Source: an uncultured Alphaproteobacteria bacterium (GTDB lineage Bacteria; Pseudomonadota; Alphaproteobacteria; RUG11792). Taken from it: DNA of 55,005 bases. Under the pieces are notes generated by a model that worked only from the letters and a program-made list of their open reading frames with translations, did not search any database and had not been told where the DNA came from. The translations under genes and the position numbers were made by a program. Position 1 is the stretch's first letter. Each line of letters opens with the position of its first letter. The stretch spans positions 1 through 55,005 of the forward strand of contig CAJUOM010000004.1 of NCBI GenBank assembly GCA_910588255.1. Reading direction: 5' to 3'. This document shows, piece by piece, positions 44,218-53,675 of the stretch.

Positions 44218-46341
44218 CTAATTTAGCTTAATCATAGCTCCTTGGAGTGCAATTCCTGCAGTTCCTTGGAGCTGAAGCATTGCAGTTGATTTTACCATAG
44301 CAGCAGCCATAACCGATAATTCTAAAGCAGCTTTTGATGCTATTTTTATGCTAAGTCCTCCGATTTCTACTGTCGTTTTCATATCTGCTTTTAAACTTAG
44401 TGCAGAAAGTTCCATAGCCATTTTTGCTTTTCCTGAAAATTTCATACAATCAATTTTGAAATCCTTTGTCGCTTTCAAATCAATAATATCTTTCGAATCG
44501 ATAGAAGTTGCTTTTTTGGAATTAATACTAACTTTTCCATCAGCGCTGATTGTGATATCTTTAGTTGATGTAATAGAGATATTTCCAGTTACATCAATTT
44601 TCAAATCACCTTTTGAAAGAGTTATAGTCTGATTCCCTTCTTTTAGAGTTATAGATTGATTGCCTTTGTCTAAAACAATCGTATAATCTCCTTCATTCAG
44701 GATCATTTTATTATTTCCTTTTTTTATAGCCAGAGAGTGTTCTGTTGGGTCTTTTTTACTTTCCAGAATTATAGTTTTTGATCCTTCATTCAATGTCTCT
44801 GTAATACTATTTTCAATGACATAGTTCAAATCTTTTTGAGCGTGTAAGTATATCTCTTCTTCTTTTGCTTTGTCATTAAAACGTAATTCATTGAAGCCTT
44901 TTTCCTTTACAGTATTTGTATAGAACGATGATACAGTGTTTTTTTCTTTGGCATAATTTGAAGGAGGAAGATTAACTCCATTATAAAGGCATCCAACAAC
45001 TATAGGCTGATCAGGATCTCCATTGACAAATTCTATAACAACTTCTATTCCAATACGTGGGAGAACAAGTGATCCAAATTTATTACCCGCCCAAGATTGA
45101 GCAACACGTATCCAGCAGGAACTTTTTTCATCTTTTTGAGATCTGGAATCCCAGTGGAATTTTACTTTTATTCTTGCATTTTCATCACAGTAAATCTCTT
45201 CTCCTGATGTACCTGTAACAATCGCTGTTTGACAACCAGAAATTCTCGGTTTTTTATGGATATTCACAGGAACAAAAGGAGTATCACTTGGAATAGCAGA
45301 AAAAGAGTTGTAATAAACAGGAGTATCCGAGTTATCAGGGATTTGATTTATGTAGTGTTTTACAGAAACAACAAAAAATTCACCATTATGAGATTTTGTT
45401 TCAGAGCCGCTTATTTTAAATATTAAACCTGATGATAAAAAAGGATTAAAGCTATTTCCCTTTAGCTTTTTGGTAAAAATATTTTCCTGTTCCAAAATCG
45501 TTTTTGAGATAGTGTTACCAAGAGATTTTTCAATAAATAATTGATCATAAAATTCTTTTTCCCCTATATTTATTTTCTCTGAAGAATTTGACAGAGCTGA
45601 TAAAACCTCTGCTTTATGATAGTTATATGAAAAACTTTCAATTTTTTTAGCACCCATAGAATTTAAATAAGAGACATTATATGCAGTATCTGTTGTCATT
45701 GTTGCGTTTGTTGATGTTTTTCTTATTTTTAATTCTTCAGGTAATTTTTTGGCTGAAGAACTGATGTCCGAGATATTCAAATTATCTTGAGATTCCGTAT
45801 GTTCAAAAGAATAGAAAATACCGTTTGTTTCCATAAGTCTTGAAATAAAATCAAAATCACTTTCTCCATATTGAACACAAAACTCTAATTTATTTTTTCC
45901 TTTCGAGTTTAAACTAATTTTGTGATTAGATATGCCATTTTCTTTTAGAACTTTCGAAATTATATCATTTACAGACATATCCTGAAATATTCTATATTTT
46001 TTTGTATAAACAGCTCTCGTTAATGTCGGAACTATCTTAATATAAAGTATACTATCCGTTTTTGTTTGAATTGTGCTTGGAATATTTTCAAAAGAAGCCT
46101 GTTCTATTATTCCTGAAAAATACCGTGTTTGTTTGTCATCAAGCTTAAATGATAAAGACGCTTCAGAATTTATAAGTTTTTCAATATCAATTTGTTTTGT
46201 AGTCTGAAGAAAAACATCCGCACTAAACAGATTAGAAACAGATTCAGTGATTTCAGATCTAATAACAACTGCTTCTGAAATAACAGAACATTTTATCTGA
46301 ACATCTAAATTATCTTGTTTAGTGGGTAATCCTATTGGCAT
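44218..46341 (-). CDS. vgrG: type VI secretion spike protein VgrG
   Basis: 707 residues. The gp27-like N-terminal part has VQYGESDFDFISRLMETNGIFYSFEH (about 155-180), followed by the gp5-like OB domain (EIYCDENARIKVKFHWD, SCWIRVAQSWAG, LPRIGIEVVIEFVNGDPDQPIVVG). The C-terminal third is a beta-helical needle of short repeats (EGNQTITLSKGD, NISITSTKDITIS) and ends in GIALQGAMIKLN without an added toxin domain. No other type VI gene (hcp, tssB/C, clpV, PAAR) is in the window. Confidence 0.93.
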   Translation of the reverse strand: MPIGLPTKQDNLDVQIKCSVISEAVVIRSEITESVSNLFSADVFLQTTKQIDIEKLINSEASLSFKLDDKQTRYFSGIIEQASFENIPSTIQTKTDSILYIKIVPTLTRAVYTKKYRIFQDMSVNDIISKVLKENGISNHKISLNSKGKNKLEFCVQYGESDFDFISRLMETNGIFYSFEHTESQDNLNISDISSSAKKLPEELKIRKTSTNATMTTDTAYNVSYLNSMGAKKIESFSYNYHKAEVLSALSNSSEKINIGEKEFYDQLFIEKSLGNTISKTILEQENIFTKKLKGNSFNPFLSSGLIFKISGSETKSHNGEFFVVSVKHYINQIPDNSDTPVYYNSFSAIPSDTPFVPVNIHKKPRISGCQTAIVTGTSGEEIYCDENARIKVKFHWDSRSQKDEKSSCWIRVAQSWAGNKFGSLVLPRIGIEVVIEFVNGDPDQPIVVGCLYNGVNLPPSNYAKEKNTVSSFYTNTVKEKGFNELRFNDKAKEEEIYLHAQKDLNYVIENSITETLNEGSKTIILESKKDPTEHSLAIKKGNNKMILNEGDYTIVLDKGNQSITLKEGNQTITLSKGDLKIDVTGNISITSTKDITISADGKVSINSKKATSIDSKDIIDLKATKDFKIDCMKFSGKAKMAMELSALSLKADMKTTVEIGGLSIKIASKAALELSVMAAAMVKSTAMLQLQGTAGIALQGAMIKLN

Positions 46342-46364
46342 TTTCGGAATATCAAAACGCTATA

Positions 46365-47240
46365 TTAAGATTTTAACAAGATTTCTAGAAAAAATGAAAT
46401 GCAAATTATCAAAGTAAACGAAACTTGTAATATTCCGAATATGTTTATGAATTCTGGCTTTCCTATCTTTTTTATGGAGAAAAATATCAAAGGGTAAACT
46501 AAAAATACCCAAAATGAATAAAAAGGTATAATATCTTGGAAAACTAGAAATGGTATGAAAAGAAAGCTTAAATTAACCATAAAAAACAACAGAAAATAAG
46601 AAAATCTAAGTCCATATTTTATTGTTAATGTAACGGTTTTTCCTTGCTCGAATTCGTAATCTCGAATATTATTAGCCAACAAAACGCATGTTGTTAGTAA
46701 TCCAAAAGGAACAGAAAATATTAAGTCACATAAATATAAATGATTTGTTAAAGATAATATGCACGATGAAAAAAGCAAAGGCCCATATCCCAAAAATACG
46801 CAAAGTTCTCCAAGAGCTTTGTATTTTAACCCTAACGGATTTTCGCTATAGAAAAATACAATACCAGCGGCTATAAGACCAGGAATTATCAATAATATCG
46901 GGCCAATAAACAATGAAATTATTCCAACAATAGAAGCCGAGCTAAAAGAAATTATTCCTAAATAATAGATATTTTTATATGGGACTAATCCTGTTATTAA
47001 TCGATATTTTGTTCCAGGAGAATGTTTGTTGTCAACACCTTTTATACAATCCCGGTATTCTGAAATAGCGTTAGCAGCTACGTGAAAAAACAATATGCAA
47101 AGAGCAACATACATAAATGCAAAGTTAAAATTAGATTTATAATTATATTTCGCATATAAAAATGAACATAATATCAACGATATTGTCATTAATAAAGTTT
47201 GAGCCCTTGCAATTTTTGCATATAAAAATATTTTTGGCAC
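46365..47240 (-). CDS. UbiA-family prenyltransferase (MenA-like)
   Basis: 291 residues with eight or nine hydrophobic segments. Two polar loops carry the prenyl-diphosphate/metal motifs: NAISEYRDCIKGVD (NxxxD-type) and NNIRDYEFEQGK. The layout is closer to MenA (1,4-dihydroxy-2-naphthoate prenyltransferase, menaquinone route) than to UbiA, but I cannot exclude another aromatic acceptor. 23 bases downstream of vgrG on the same strand; divergent from the OmpA/MotB-like gene. Confidence 0.75.
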   Translation of the reverse strand: MPKIFLYAKIARAQTLLMTISLILCSFLYAKYNYKSNFNFAFMYVALCILFFHVAANAISEYRDCIKGVDNKHSPGTKYRLITGLVPYKNIYYLGIISFSSASIVGIISLFIGPILLIIPGLIAAGIVFFYSENPLGLKYKALGELCVFLGYGPLLFSSCILSLTNHLYLCDLIFSVPFGLLTTCVLLANNIRDYEFEQGKTVTLTIKYGLRFSYFLLFFMVNLSFLFIPFLVFQDIIPFYSFWVFLVYPLIFFSIKKIGKPEFINIFGILQVSFTLIICISFFLEILLKS

Positions 47241-47302
47241 TATCGAAAAGAAGCTAATAAATGTTATAATTTATTATGTTGTAGATAAATGCTTTTGTAA
47301 AC

Positions 47303-48263
47303 ATGTTATTTTCAAGACACAGAAGATCTCAAGAGGAAGTTGATATTTGGCCAGGGTTTGTCGATGCTTTGTCCACTGTCTTGTTGGTTTTTATATTTGT
47401 TTTAGTCGGATTTATTGCTTCTCAAGTTTATCTTTCTGGAATAATCTTAGATAAAGATTCATCTATTAGTAGTATAAAAGAAAGATTAGCAAATGTTTGT
47501 AGTCTCTTAAATTTGGAAAAAGATAAAAACAGTGAATTAAATAAAAATAACTTGAATTTATCTAATCAGATTTTGGATTTAAATAAAACAGTTGCAACTT
47601 TACAAAACATGTTCAATAAAGAAGAAACTTTAAGAAAGGAAGAACATCAGCAAAAAGTTTCTTTAGAGGAAAAACTGAATGAAATAACGAGTCAATTGAA
47701 AGATGTTATGGCTGCTTTAGAAGTTGAACATCAGAATTCTGAAAAACAAAAAGAAGCACTTGAAAATATAAAGAAAGAAAATATAAAACTTAATGATTTA
47801 AATCGCATAAGTGCTTATAGATCTGAGTTTTTTGACAAACTTCAAGAAATCGTAAAAGATAAAAAAGGAATAAAGATTTCTGGTGACAGATTTATATTTC
47901 AATCAGAATTATTTTTTGAATCCGCCTCAGATCAATTGAGTGAAGAAGGAAAATTGCAAGTATCTAACTTGGCTAAGATAATAAAAGAACTGGGAAAGAA
48001 AATACCTAAAAATATTAAATGGATTTTGAGAGTAGATGGTCATACAGATAAAAAGGCCTATAACAAATGAAAAATTTGCTTCAAATTGGGAATTATCCGC
48101 TGCAAGGGCTATATCTGTCGTAAAACATCTAATAAAAGAAGGTATTTCTTCAAAACATTTAGTTGCAGCTGGATTTGGAGACAGTCAGCCTATTGTTGAT
48201 GGAATGACAGAAAACTCACTTGCAAAAAACAGAAGAATAGAATTTAAATTGGATCAAAGATGA
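47303..48263 (+). pseudogene. OmpA/MotB-like envelope protein, frame broken at an A5 run
   Basis: The N-terminus (RRSQEEVDIWPGFVDALSTVLLVFIFVLVGFIAS) has a MotB-like membrane anchor, followed by a long coiled coil (about 50-175) and an OmpA-C peptidoglycan-binding domain. The frame stops at 48070 within that domain, at VDGHTDK. Removing one A from the run at 48050-48054 restores the ordinary sequence HTDKRPITNEKFASNWELSAARA, which continues in the other frame to 48263 (GFGDSQP, NRRIEF). So a one-base insertion splits an otherwise intact gene: a real lesion, a slippage site, or a sequence error. Its stop overlaps the gmk start (ATGA). Confidence 0.8.
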
Positions 48264-48817
48264 GCAAAACAATCCTTGTGTTTTCGGGACCTTCAGGAGC
48301 AGGCAAATCAACTTTAATTAAACACTTATTATCCAATCTCAAATCAGCAGATTTGACTGTCTCGTGCACAACAAGACCTCCCAGAGAAGGCGAAAGAAAT
48401 GGAGTAGATTATCATTTTGTAACTCATGACGAATTTGAAAAACTTGTGAAAGGAAATAAATTTATAGAGCATGTGAATTGTTATGGAAATAGGTATGGGA
48501 CTCTGAAGAAAGCAGTAAATGATGTTTTAGATAAAAATGAATTTTGTATTTTAGATCTGGATTTCAAAGGTGCTTATAATGTTCTTTCTAATAAAATTTT
48601 CAAATTTAATTGTTTTGGTATTTTAGTTTTACCCCCCTCTCTAAAAACTTTAAAACACAGGCTTCAAAACAGAAACTCAGAAACAATTGAGTCATTGAAT
48701 TTAAGATTAAATGACTCATTCCAACAAAAGCAAATCGCAAAGTATGATTTTGTCATTATAAATAAAAATTTGGAAAAAGCAACTTCAGAGCTTATCAATA
48801 TAATACATTCTCTTTGA
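48260..48817 (+). CDS. gmk: guanylate kinase
   Basis: Phosphorylates GMP to GDP with ATP. 185 residues. Seen: the P-loop FSGPSGAGKSTLIKHLL, the GMP-binding TTRPPREGERNGVDYHFV, and the lid region with RLQNRNSET. The start lies in the ATGA overlap with the end of the OmpA/MotB-like gene, so its translation may be tied to that broken frame. Confidence 0.96.
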   Translation: MSKTILVFSGPSGAGKSTLIKHLLSNLKSADLTVSCTTRPPREGERNGVDYHFVTHDEFEKLVKGNKFIEHVNCYGNRYGTLKKAVNDVLDKNEFCILDLDFKGAYNVLSNKIFKFNCFGILVLPPSLKTLKHRLQNRNSETIESLNLRLNDSFQQKQIAKYDFVIINKNLEKATSELINIIHSL

Positions 48818-48834
48818 TTATATTTTGAATATAG

Positions 48835-49080
48835 AATCCCGCCCTAAACAGATGGTAGATAATAGTAGTGAAGTCCCTATAACAAAATCAAGCTTAGCCA
48901 TGAGAGATAGTGTGGTGAATATGTAAATGACGTATGTTTATAGGCTTGAAATGAACTTCTAAGATTAAGTTTGGAAAATTAAATAGAGGCTATTACGTAT
49001 ATCGAATAGTTAGTTACCTAGAAATTCTTTGATATAGAACAGGAGTCTAAACTTAACCTGAACCCAATTGCAAACAGAAA
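48835..49080 (+). mobile_element. group II intron 5' fragment (domain I)
   Basis: The stretch has the typical phrases of bacterial group II intron RNA domain I: CGCCCTAA at the start, GTGAAGTCCCTA (48871-48882), TTAGCCATGAGAG (48895-48907), GTGGTGAATATGTAAATGACG (about 48911-48931), TATAGGCTTGAAATGAAC and, further on, CAGGAGTCTAAACTTAACCTGAACC. I see no reverse-transcriptase frame and no domain V, so it is a decayed, immobile remnant just after gmk. The identification rests on remembered sequence patterns. Confidence 0.65.
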
Positions 49081-49439
49081 AGAAATTTTAATTTGAACAA
49101 AACAAATAGCCTTTAGTTGTAAATGCTTCTTTTCTCTTTTTCATTTGTACAAACTTTTTTGTTTCAGGTTTAAATAATATTTTGAATAATTTCAAAAACA
49201 TGTCGGAATTTTTAAAAGCCACTCATCCAAAATACTGAAGAAACGTTTTAAAAACAAAACAGATTTGAAAATAATACATTTTAGAAATCTAAAATTAATA
49301 AAACTTTTAAAAATCAACTTTTCATAAGACAAGTCATGTAACTCAGTACTATTTATTAATCGCATTTTTTAAGAACAGATTTAAAAAATCTATTCATTTT
49401 TTTTGATATGTTGCCTTTGCCATTTCCAAATTGATTATA
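49081..49439. other. intergenic region, no gene recognised
   Basis: 359 AT-rich bases between the intron fragment and repeat module A. No RT frame, no domain V, no tRNA or SRP RNA motif was recognised. It may include further decayed intron sequence. Confidence 0.4.
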
Positions 49440-49620
49440 TAGTCCCTTCCCTCTTAGGAACGGGATGTAGTTAAGCTTTAGACTTATCGCAAATGGACAC
49501 ACAATTTGCGACGCATATAAAATATAAGTGTGGCACGAGGTGTGAATTAGAAAGAAGGCTTCACCGGCAAACTTCATTGACACGGCAGAGGTTCACATAG
49601 CATTTTGGGTAGTCATTATG
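49440..49620 (-). repeat. dispersed repeat module A, copy 4 (inverted, most diverged)
   Basis: Reverse complement of module A at 1706-1915 and 29456-29656. Shared blocks include CGCAAAT...ATTTGCGACG, GTGTGGCACGA, GAATTAGAAAGAAGG, TTCATTGACAC, and the module end ...GTAGTCAT, followed outward by TATGAATCAA, i.e. TTGATTCATA on the other strand, as at 1670. Module B is not found beside it. Confidence 0.7.
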
Positions 49621-49704
49621 AATCAACCTTTAGTTTTTAATTTTTGCCTTCCCAAATAAATTTTGATAGCATATATAATATCAAAACATAAGACACAACT
49701 TTAA

Positions 49705-51021
49705 ATGTTTGCAAATTTATCTCAAAAACTTTCAAAAATAATAGGAAATTTGAGAAACAGAGGAATTTTAACCGAAGAGATTATTGATACAACTATAAGA
49801 GAAATACGAGTATCTTTGCTTGAAGCAGATGTAGCATTGAGTGTCGTGAAAGCTTTTTCTCAAAACCTAAAAGAAAAATTACAGGGAAAAAGCGTAATTA
49901 ACACAACGACTCCTGAACAAACAATTATTAAGTTTGTATATGACGAGCTTGTTAATATTTTGGGGGAAACTGAAGAAACAAATCAGAATATATCAGGCAA
50001 AATTTTGATATTGGGACTTCAAGGAACTGGAAAAACGACGACTTCTGCAAAGTTAGCAAATCTTATAAAATCAAAATACAAAAAGAAGGTTCTCCTGGTT
50101 TCATTAGATACATATCGTCCTGCAGCTATAGATCAGTTAAAAATTTTAGCAAAAAACAATGATATAGACTTTTTTGAAAATTTTAACTCTACTGACACAC
50201 CACTATCTATCGCGCAAAAAGCTTTGGAAATTTGTGAAAGATACGATATGACAATATTCGATACAGCTGGACGACTTTATTTGGATGACGTTATGATGAA
50301 GGAATTGTCTGACCTGAAGAACATAGTAAATCCAAATGATAGTTATCTTGTGATAGACAGTATGATGGGGCAGGATGCAGTCAACACAGTAAAAGCTTTT
50401 AATGAAACTTTTCATTTGACAGGACTTATATTGACAAGAATAGATGGTGATGCAAAAGGAGGAGCAGCACTTTCTGCAAAATATATTACAAATTGTTCAA
50501 TAAAGTATATTTGTTCAGGAGAGAAGATTTCAGATATTGAGATTTTTCATCCTGACAGGATTGCTTCAAGAATACTAGATCGTGGAGATGTTCTTACCCT
50601 TGTTGAAAAAGCAATGGACTCAAACATTAATGATGAAATAAAAGATATCCACATTGGAAAAGATTTCGATTTAAATGGAATGGAAAAATATTTAAAACAA
50701 TTAGAGAAAATAGGTGGAATTAGTGGATTTTTGAAGTTTATTCCAGGTATGGGAAAAATAAAGGATCAATTAAAAGAAGCAAATATTTCTGATAAAACAA
50801 TTGCCCGACAGATAGCTATCATACGTTCCATGACTATCGAGGAAAGAAAAAATCCAAAAATTTTAAATGCTTCAAGACGTCGAAGAATTGCAGCAGGTTG
50901 TGCTCAGGAAGTATCAGAAGTTAATAGACTAATAAAGCAATTTGAGCAAGTGAAAACTATAATGACTAAATTTCAAAATCCGGGAATGATGCAATCTATG
51001 GTTAATAGATTTATGAAATAA
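49705..51021 (+). CDS. ffh: signal recognition particle protein Ffh
   Basis: GTPase that binds SRP RNA and delivers signal- and membrane-bearing ribosomes to the membrane. 438 residues. Seen: N domain (LSQKLSKIIGNLRNRGILTEEII), G1 GLQGTGKTTTSAKLA, the DTYRPAAIDQL motif, DTAGRLYLD, TRIDGDAKGGAAL, and the M domain with the conserved SMTIEERKNPKILNASRRRRIAAG and a methionine-rich tail (GMMQSMVNRFMK). It is followed by a hairpin terminator. No SRP RNA gene was found in the window. Confidence 0.97.
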   Translation: MFANLSQKLSKIIGNLRNRGILTEEIIDTTIREIRVSLLEADVALSVVKAFSQNLKEKLQGKSVINTTTPEQTIIKFVYDELVNILGETEETNQNISGKILILGLQGTGKTTTSAKLANLIKSKYKKKVLLVSLDTYRPAAIDQLKILAKNNDIDFFENFNSTDTPLSIAQKALEICERYDMTIFDTAGRLYLDDVMMKELSDLKNIVNPNDSYLVIDSMMGQDAVNTVKAFNETFHLTGLILTRIDGDAKGGAALSAKYITNCSIKYICSGEKISDIEIFHPDRIASRILDRGDVLTLVEKAMDSNINDEIKDIHIGKDFDLNGMEKYLKQLEKIGGISGFLKFIPGMGKIKDQLKEANISDKTIARQIAIIRSMTIEERKNPKILNASRRRRIAAGCAQEVSEVNRLIKQFEQVKTIMTKFQNPGMMQSMVNRFMK

Positions 51022-51026
51022 AAAAT

Positions 51027-51045
51027 AGGGAGGATACTCCTCCCT
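51027..51045. terminator. bidirectional stem-loop terminator
   Basis: AGGGAGGA (51027-51034) pairs with TCCTCCCT (51038-51045) with a 3-base loop, then TTAATTTTATT. It sits 5 bases after the ffh stop and 17 bases before the convergent gene's stop. Confidence 0.75.
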
Positions 51046-51061
51046 TTAATTTTATTAGATT

Positions 51062-52371
51062 TTAGAACCCCCAGAAACTTTTTCTTTCTGAAGAATCGGA
51101 TTTATCTTCATCAGATGAGGTTTCAGATTTTTCAGTTGTATTTGCACTTGATGCTTCTGAACTTTTTCCAGCAAAATAATGTGGCAATAATGGATTTTCA
51201 CTTTCTTCCTTATTTTCATCTATTGCTGCTACTTCTGGTTCAGTTTCTTCTGATTTCATTATTTGAGCGCTCTCTGTTGTTTTACCTGACATTTCTTCTT
51301 TAGGCTCTTCAACCGGAGTAAATGGAGTTACTTCAATGGGCTTTTCTTGAGAAATTTCAGGTTTAACTTCTTGAGCGATAACAGGCTCTGGAACTAAATC
51401 GTTCTTTAAAGATTCTTTAGAATCAATTGGGGTATCTGTTGGTTCTATAGAAGTTTTTACGGCTTCCACTGGTACAACAAAAGGATTCGTTTCAGTTTTA
51501 GCTTCCTGTTTCTCATCAGTCACAAAAGGTGCGCTTTCCTTGAAATCTGTAGCAGTATCAAAAATAGGTTTCTCTTCTGGTTTTACAGCATCTGAAGATT
51601 TGTCCTTTGGGGCAAAGATGGATCTGCGGGTTTGGGTTGAATCTCTGTATTGCTATCAAATGTCTTCTTGTCTAAAGCAGGATCTTTATCTAAAGTTATA
51701 GCTGGCTCAGTTGTTGGTCGATTTGCTGTTGAAGTTGTTGTATCAGACTCTGTTTCAATTGGATAAGCTGTTTCTTTTGTCTCTTTACTCTCAACAACAG
51801 GGACTTGTGGAATTTCTACTGAAGGTCTATCAGCATATTGTAAAACTATTTGCCTTAGAATCATTAAATCCCTTGATATAAATTTCTTAAACATATCCTC
51901 ATTTTTTCTATATTCAGGAGTATCTGTTGTATTCTTTGCCAGGAATTCAAAGTTTACACCTTCTTTGTTGTATAAATCTAAAGCCTTATTTGAAATTCTT
52001 TCTAATCTTATCACAGTGTTGAAATCAGCATAGGTTTTTGCAACGTTTACCAAATCTTGAGCAATTTCTATTACTTTTCCGAATACACTATCTTTCACAC
52101 AATATTTTTGTAAAGATCTTGTAATATCATAAACAGAAATATTCTGTTGGATATCGGTAATAACATTTAATGCAGTGTTTGCAATATCGCGAATTTGTTG
52201 ATCGGAAATCTTTGGTAAATTGCATTTTATTCTCATGTATTGATCAAGTTTAGCTGTTGTAGGCTTGGAAAACTCAATGCTTTGACTAGTTTCTGATACA
52301 CTGAGTTTAGCATCAGCAGTCACAAAAAGTAATGGTGTTATACAGGTTGTTAAAATCAATAATTTGTTCAT
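51062..52371 (-). pseudogene. exported protein with Pro/Glu-rich tail, frame broken near 51610
   Basis: The first frame (51583-52371) has a signal peptide (LLILTTCITPLLFVT, cleavage near ADA-KLS), a helical region (residues about 40-190) and a T/E/P-rich linker. It stops just after SLPQRTNLQML. Shifting frame near 51605-51615 continues into SSDAVKPEEKPIFDTATDF and the second frame (to 51062), a long stretch of Pro, Glu, Lys, Ser and Thr ending RKSFWGF. A single lost base accounts for the break. The tail, if fused, resembles disordered proteins or a cell-surface stalk. I recognise no family. Confidence 0.6.
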
Positions 52372-52565
52372 AAATTTTTTCTCAAAAAAAATATCACTAT
52401 CTAATTTAATACTAACATTCAGATTTTTTAATGATCATAAAATTTTAAGAAAATTAGTAAAATAAAAAAATTTTTTGCTAGTTTAAAAATTTTTTCTATA
52501 AAATTAATGATTTTTTTACTATTTTTTCGGATTCTTAAAACAGCAAAGGGAATCTGGGGAAGAAT

Positions 52566-53675
52566 ATGGATTTTAGCAAGATGACACAGCATTCGAATAC
52601 TAAAGAGTTTATACGAATAATTATTTCTGATGATAAAGTGAAATTATCCCATTTTAAAGACAAAACAATTATAAAAAATCTTGACGTATTATTAAAAGAA
52701 AATCAACAAATATTTAATTATTTATTAGAGAACTCATCAGTTTTCACGGAGATTGTCATTTCGAGTAATACTATATTTAACAGATCTATAAGTCTTCGGA
52801 ATTTGAAAGAATCGGATATAAAAGCCCTCGCGACAAATCTTTTAATTGAGAAAAAAGAATCAGCAAATCTTGTGGCTTATGAGAAAAAATTATCGTATAG
52901 AAATGGTTTTGCAAACATATGCAATATGAACTTATCCTCAGCATTCATTTTGATTTTGGATAATTTATTGAAAATTGAAAATCCGATAATATCAATTTCA
53001 ACTTGGCCGATTTGGCTTGTTTCAAGTTATTTTCAAATTTACTCAATGGATCTAAATAAATTCGAGATTTCGGTTTTCATTGGTGAATATGAAAACCGTT
53101 GGGAAATAATAGCTGTTCAAAATAAGAAATTAATAAGTTATCGACAAGGAAATATTGAAAACTTTAATAAAAAATCTGAAACTGAAAATATTTTAAAATA
53201 CATAACACATACTCTTAATGTATCCCTGAACGATATCGTTATTTATTCTATTAACAATGATACAATAAGTGAATTTTCAAGTATAGCTCCAGTGAATATG
53301 AGTTTGGTATCTAAGTCGGGAAATTTTGTTGATTTTAATAGAAAACAGAGTTTAAATATAATTTTTAAAGCGGCGTGTATCATAGGGTTTTTAGTGGTAT
53401 TTTCCAGTACTATCTTTGACATTTACAAAATCTTTGATTATAAAAATCAAATACAAAATAATGAAAATTTACTGGAAGGAATCCCAGATACTGTAACAAA
53501 AGATCTTCCTTTATGGAATGAGTTGAAGGAATATAATTATGATCATCACATAAGATTAAAAACCGAATTGCAGAAAGAAACGGATATGAAAAGAAAATTG
53601 AAAAATGTGAGCATAAAAATAGATGAAAAAAGTGATAAATTAACCATTAATACTATTTATGAAAATAATGATTAA
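52566..53675 (+). CDS. GspL/PilM-PilN-like inner-membrane assembly protein
   Basis: 369 residues with the layout of GspL (or PilM fused to PilN): a soluble N-terminal actin-like half (about 1-255, with LLKENQQIFNYLLE, LKESDIKALATNLL, WPIWLVSSY), one membrane helix (about 262-285) and a periplasmic C-terminal part with a coiled stretch and a ferredoxin-like VSIKIDEKSDKLTINTIYE end. The call is from architecture and from the two genes that follow, not from strict motifs. Likely an inner-membrane platform component of a type II secretion or type IV pilus machine. Confidence 0.65.
   Translation: MDFSKMTQHSNTKEFIRIIISDDKVKLSHFKDKTIIKNLDVLLKENQQIFNYLLENSSVFTEIVISSNTIFNRSISLRNLKESDIKALATNLLIEKKESANLVAYEKKLSYRNGFANICNMNLSSAFILILDNLLKIENPIISISTWPIWLVSSYFQIYSMDLNKFEISVFIGEYENRWEIIAVQNKKLISYRQGNIENFNKKSETENILKYITHTLNVSLNDIVIYSINNDTISEFSSIAPVNMSLVSKSGNFVDFNRKQSLNIIFKAACIIGFLVVFSSTIFDIYKIFDYKNQIQNNENLLEGIPDTVTKDLPLWNELKEYNYDHHIRLKTELQKETDMKRKLKNVSIKIDEKSDKLTINTIYENND

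Noticed and set aside
49081..49704. SRP RNA gene next to ffh
   Set aside because: No GGTCAGG/GGAAGCAGC-type core is present; the sequence here is repeat module A and plain AT-rich spacer.
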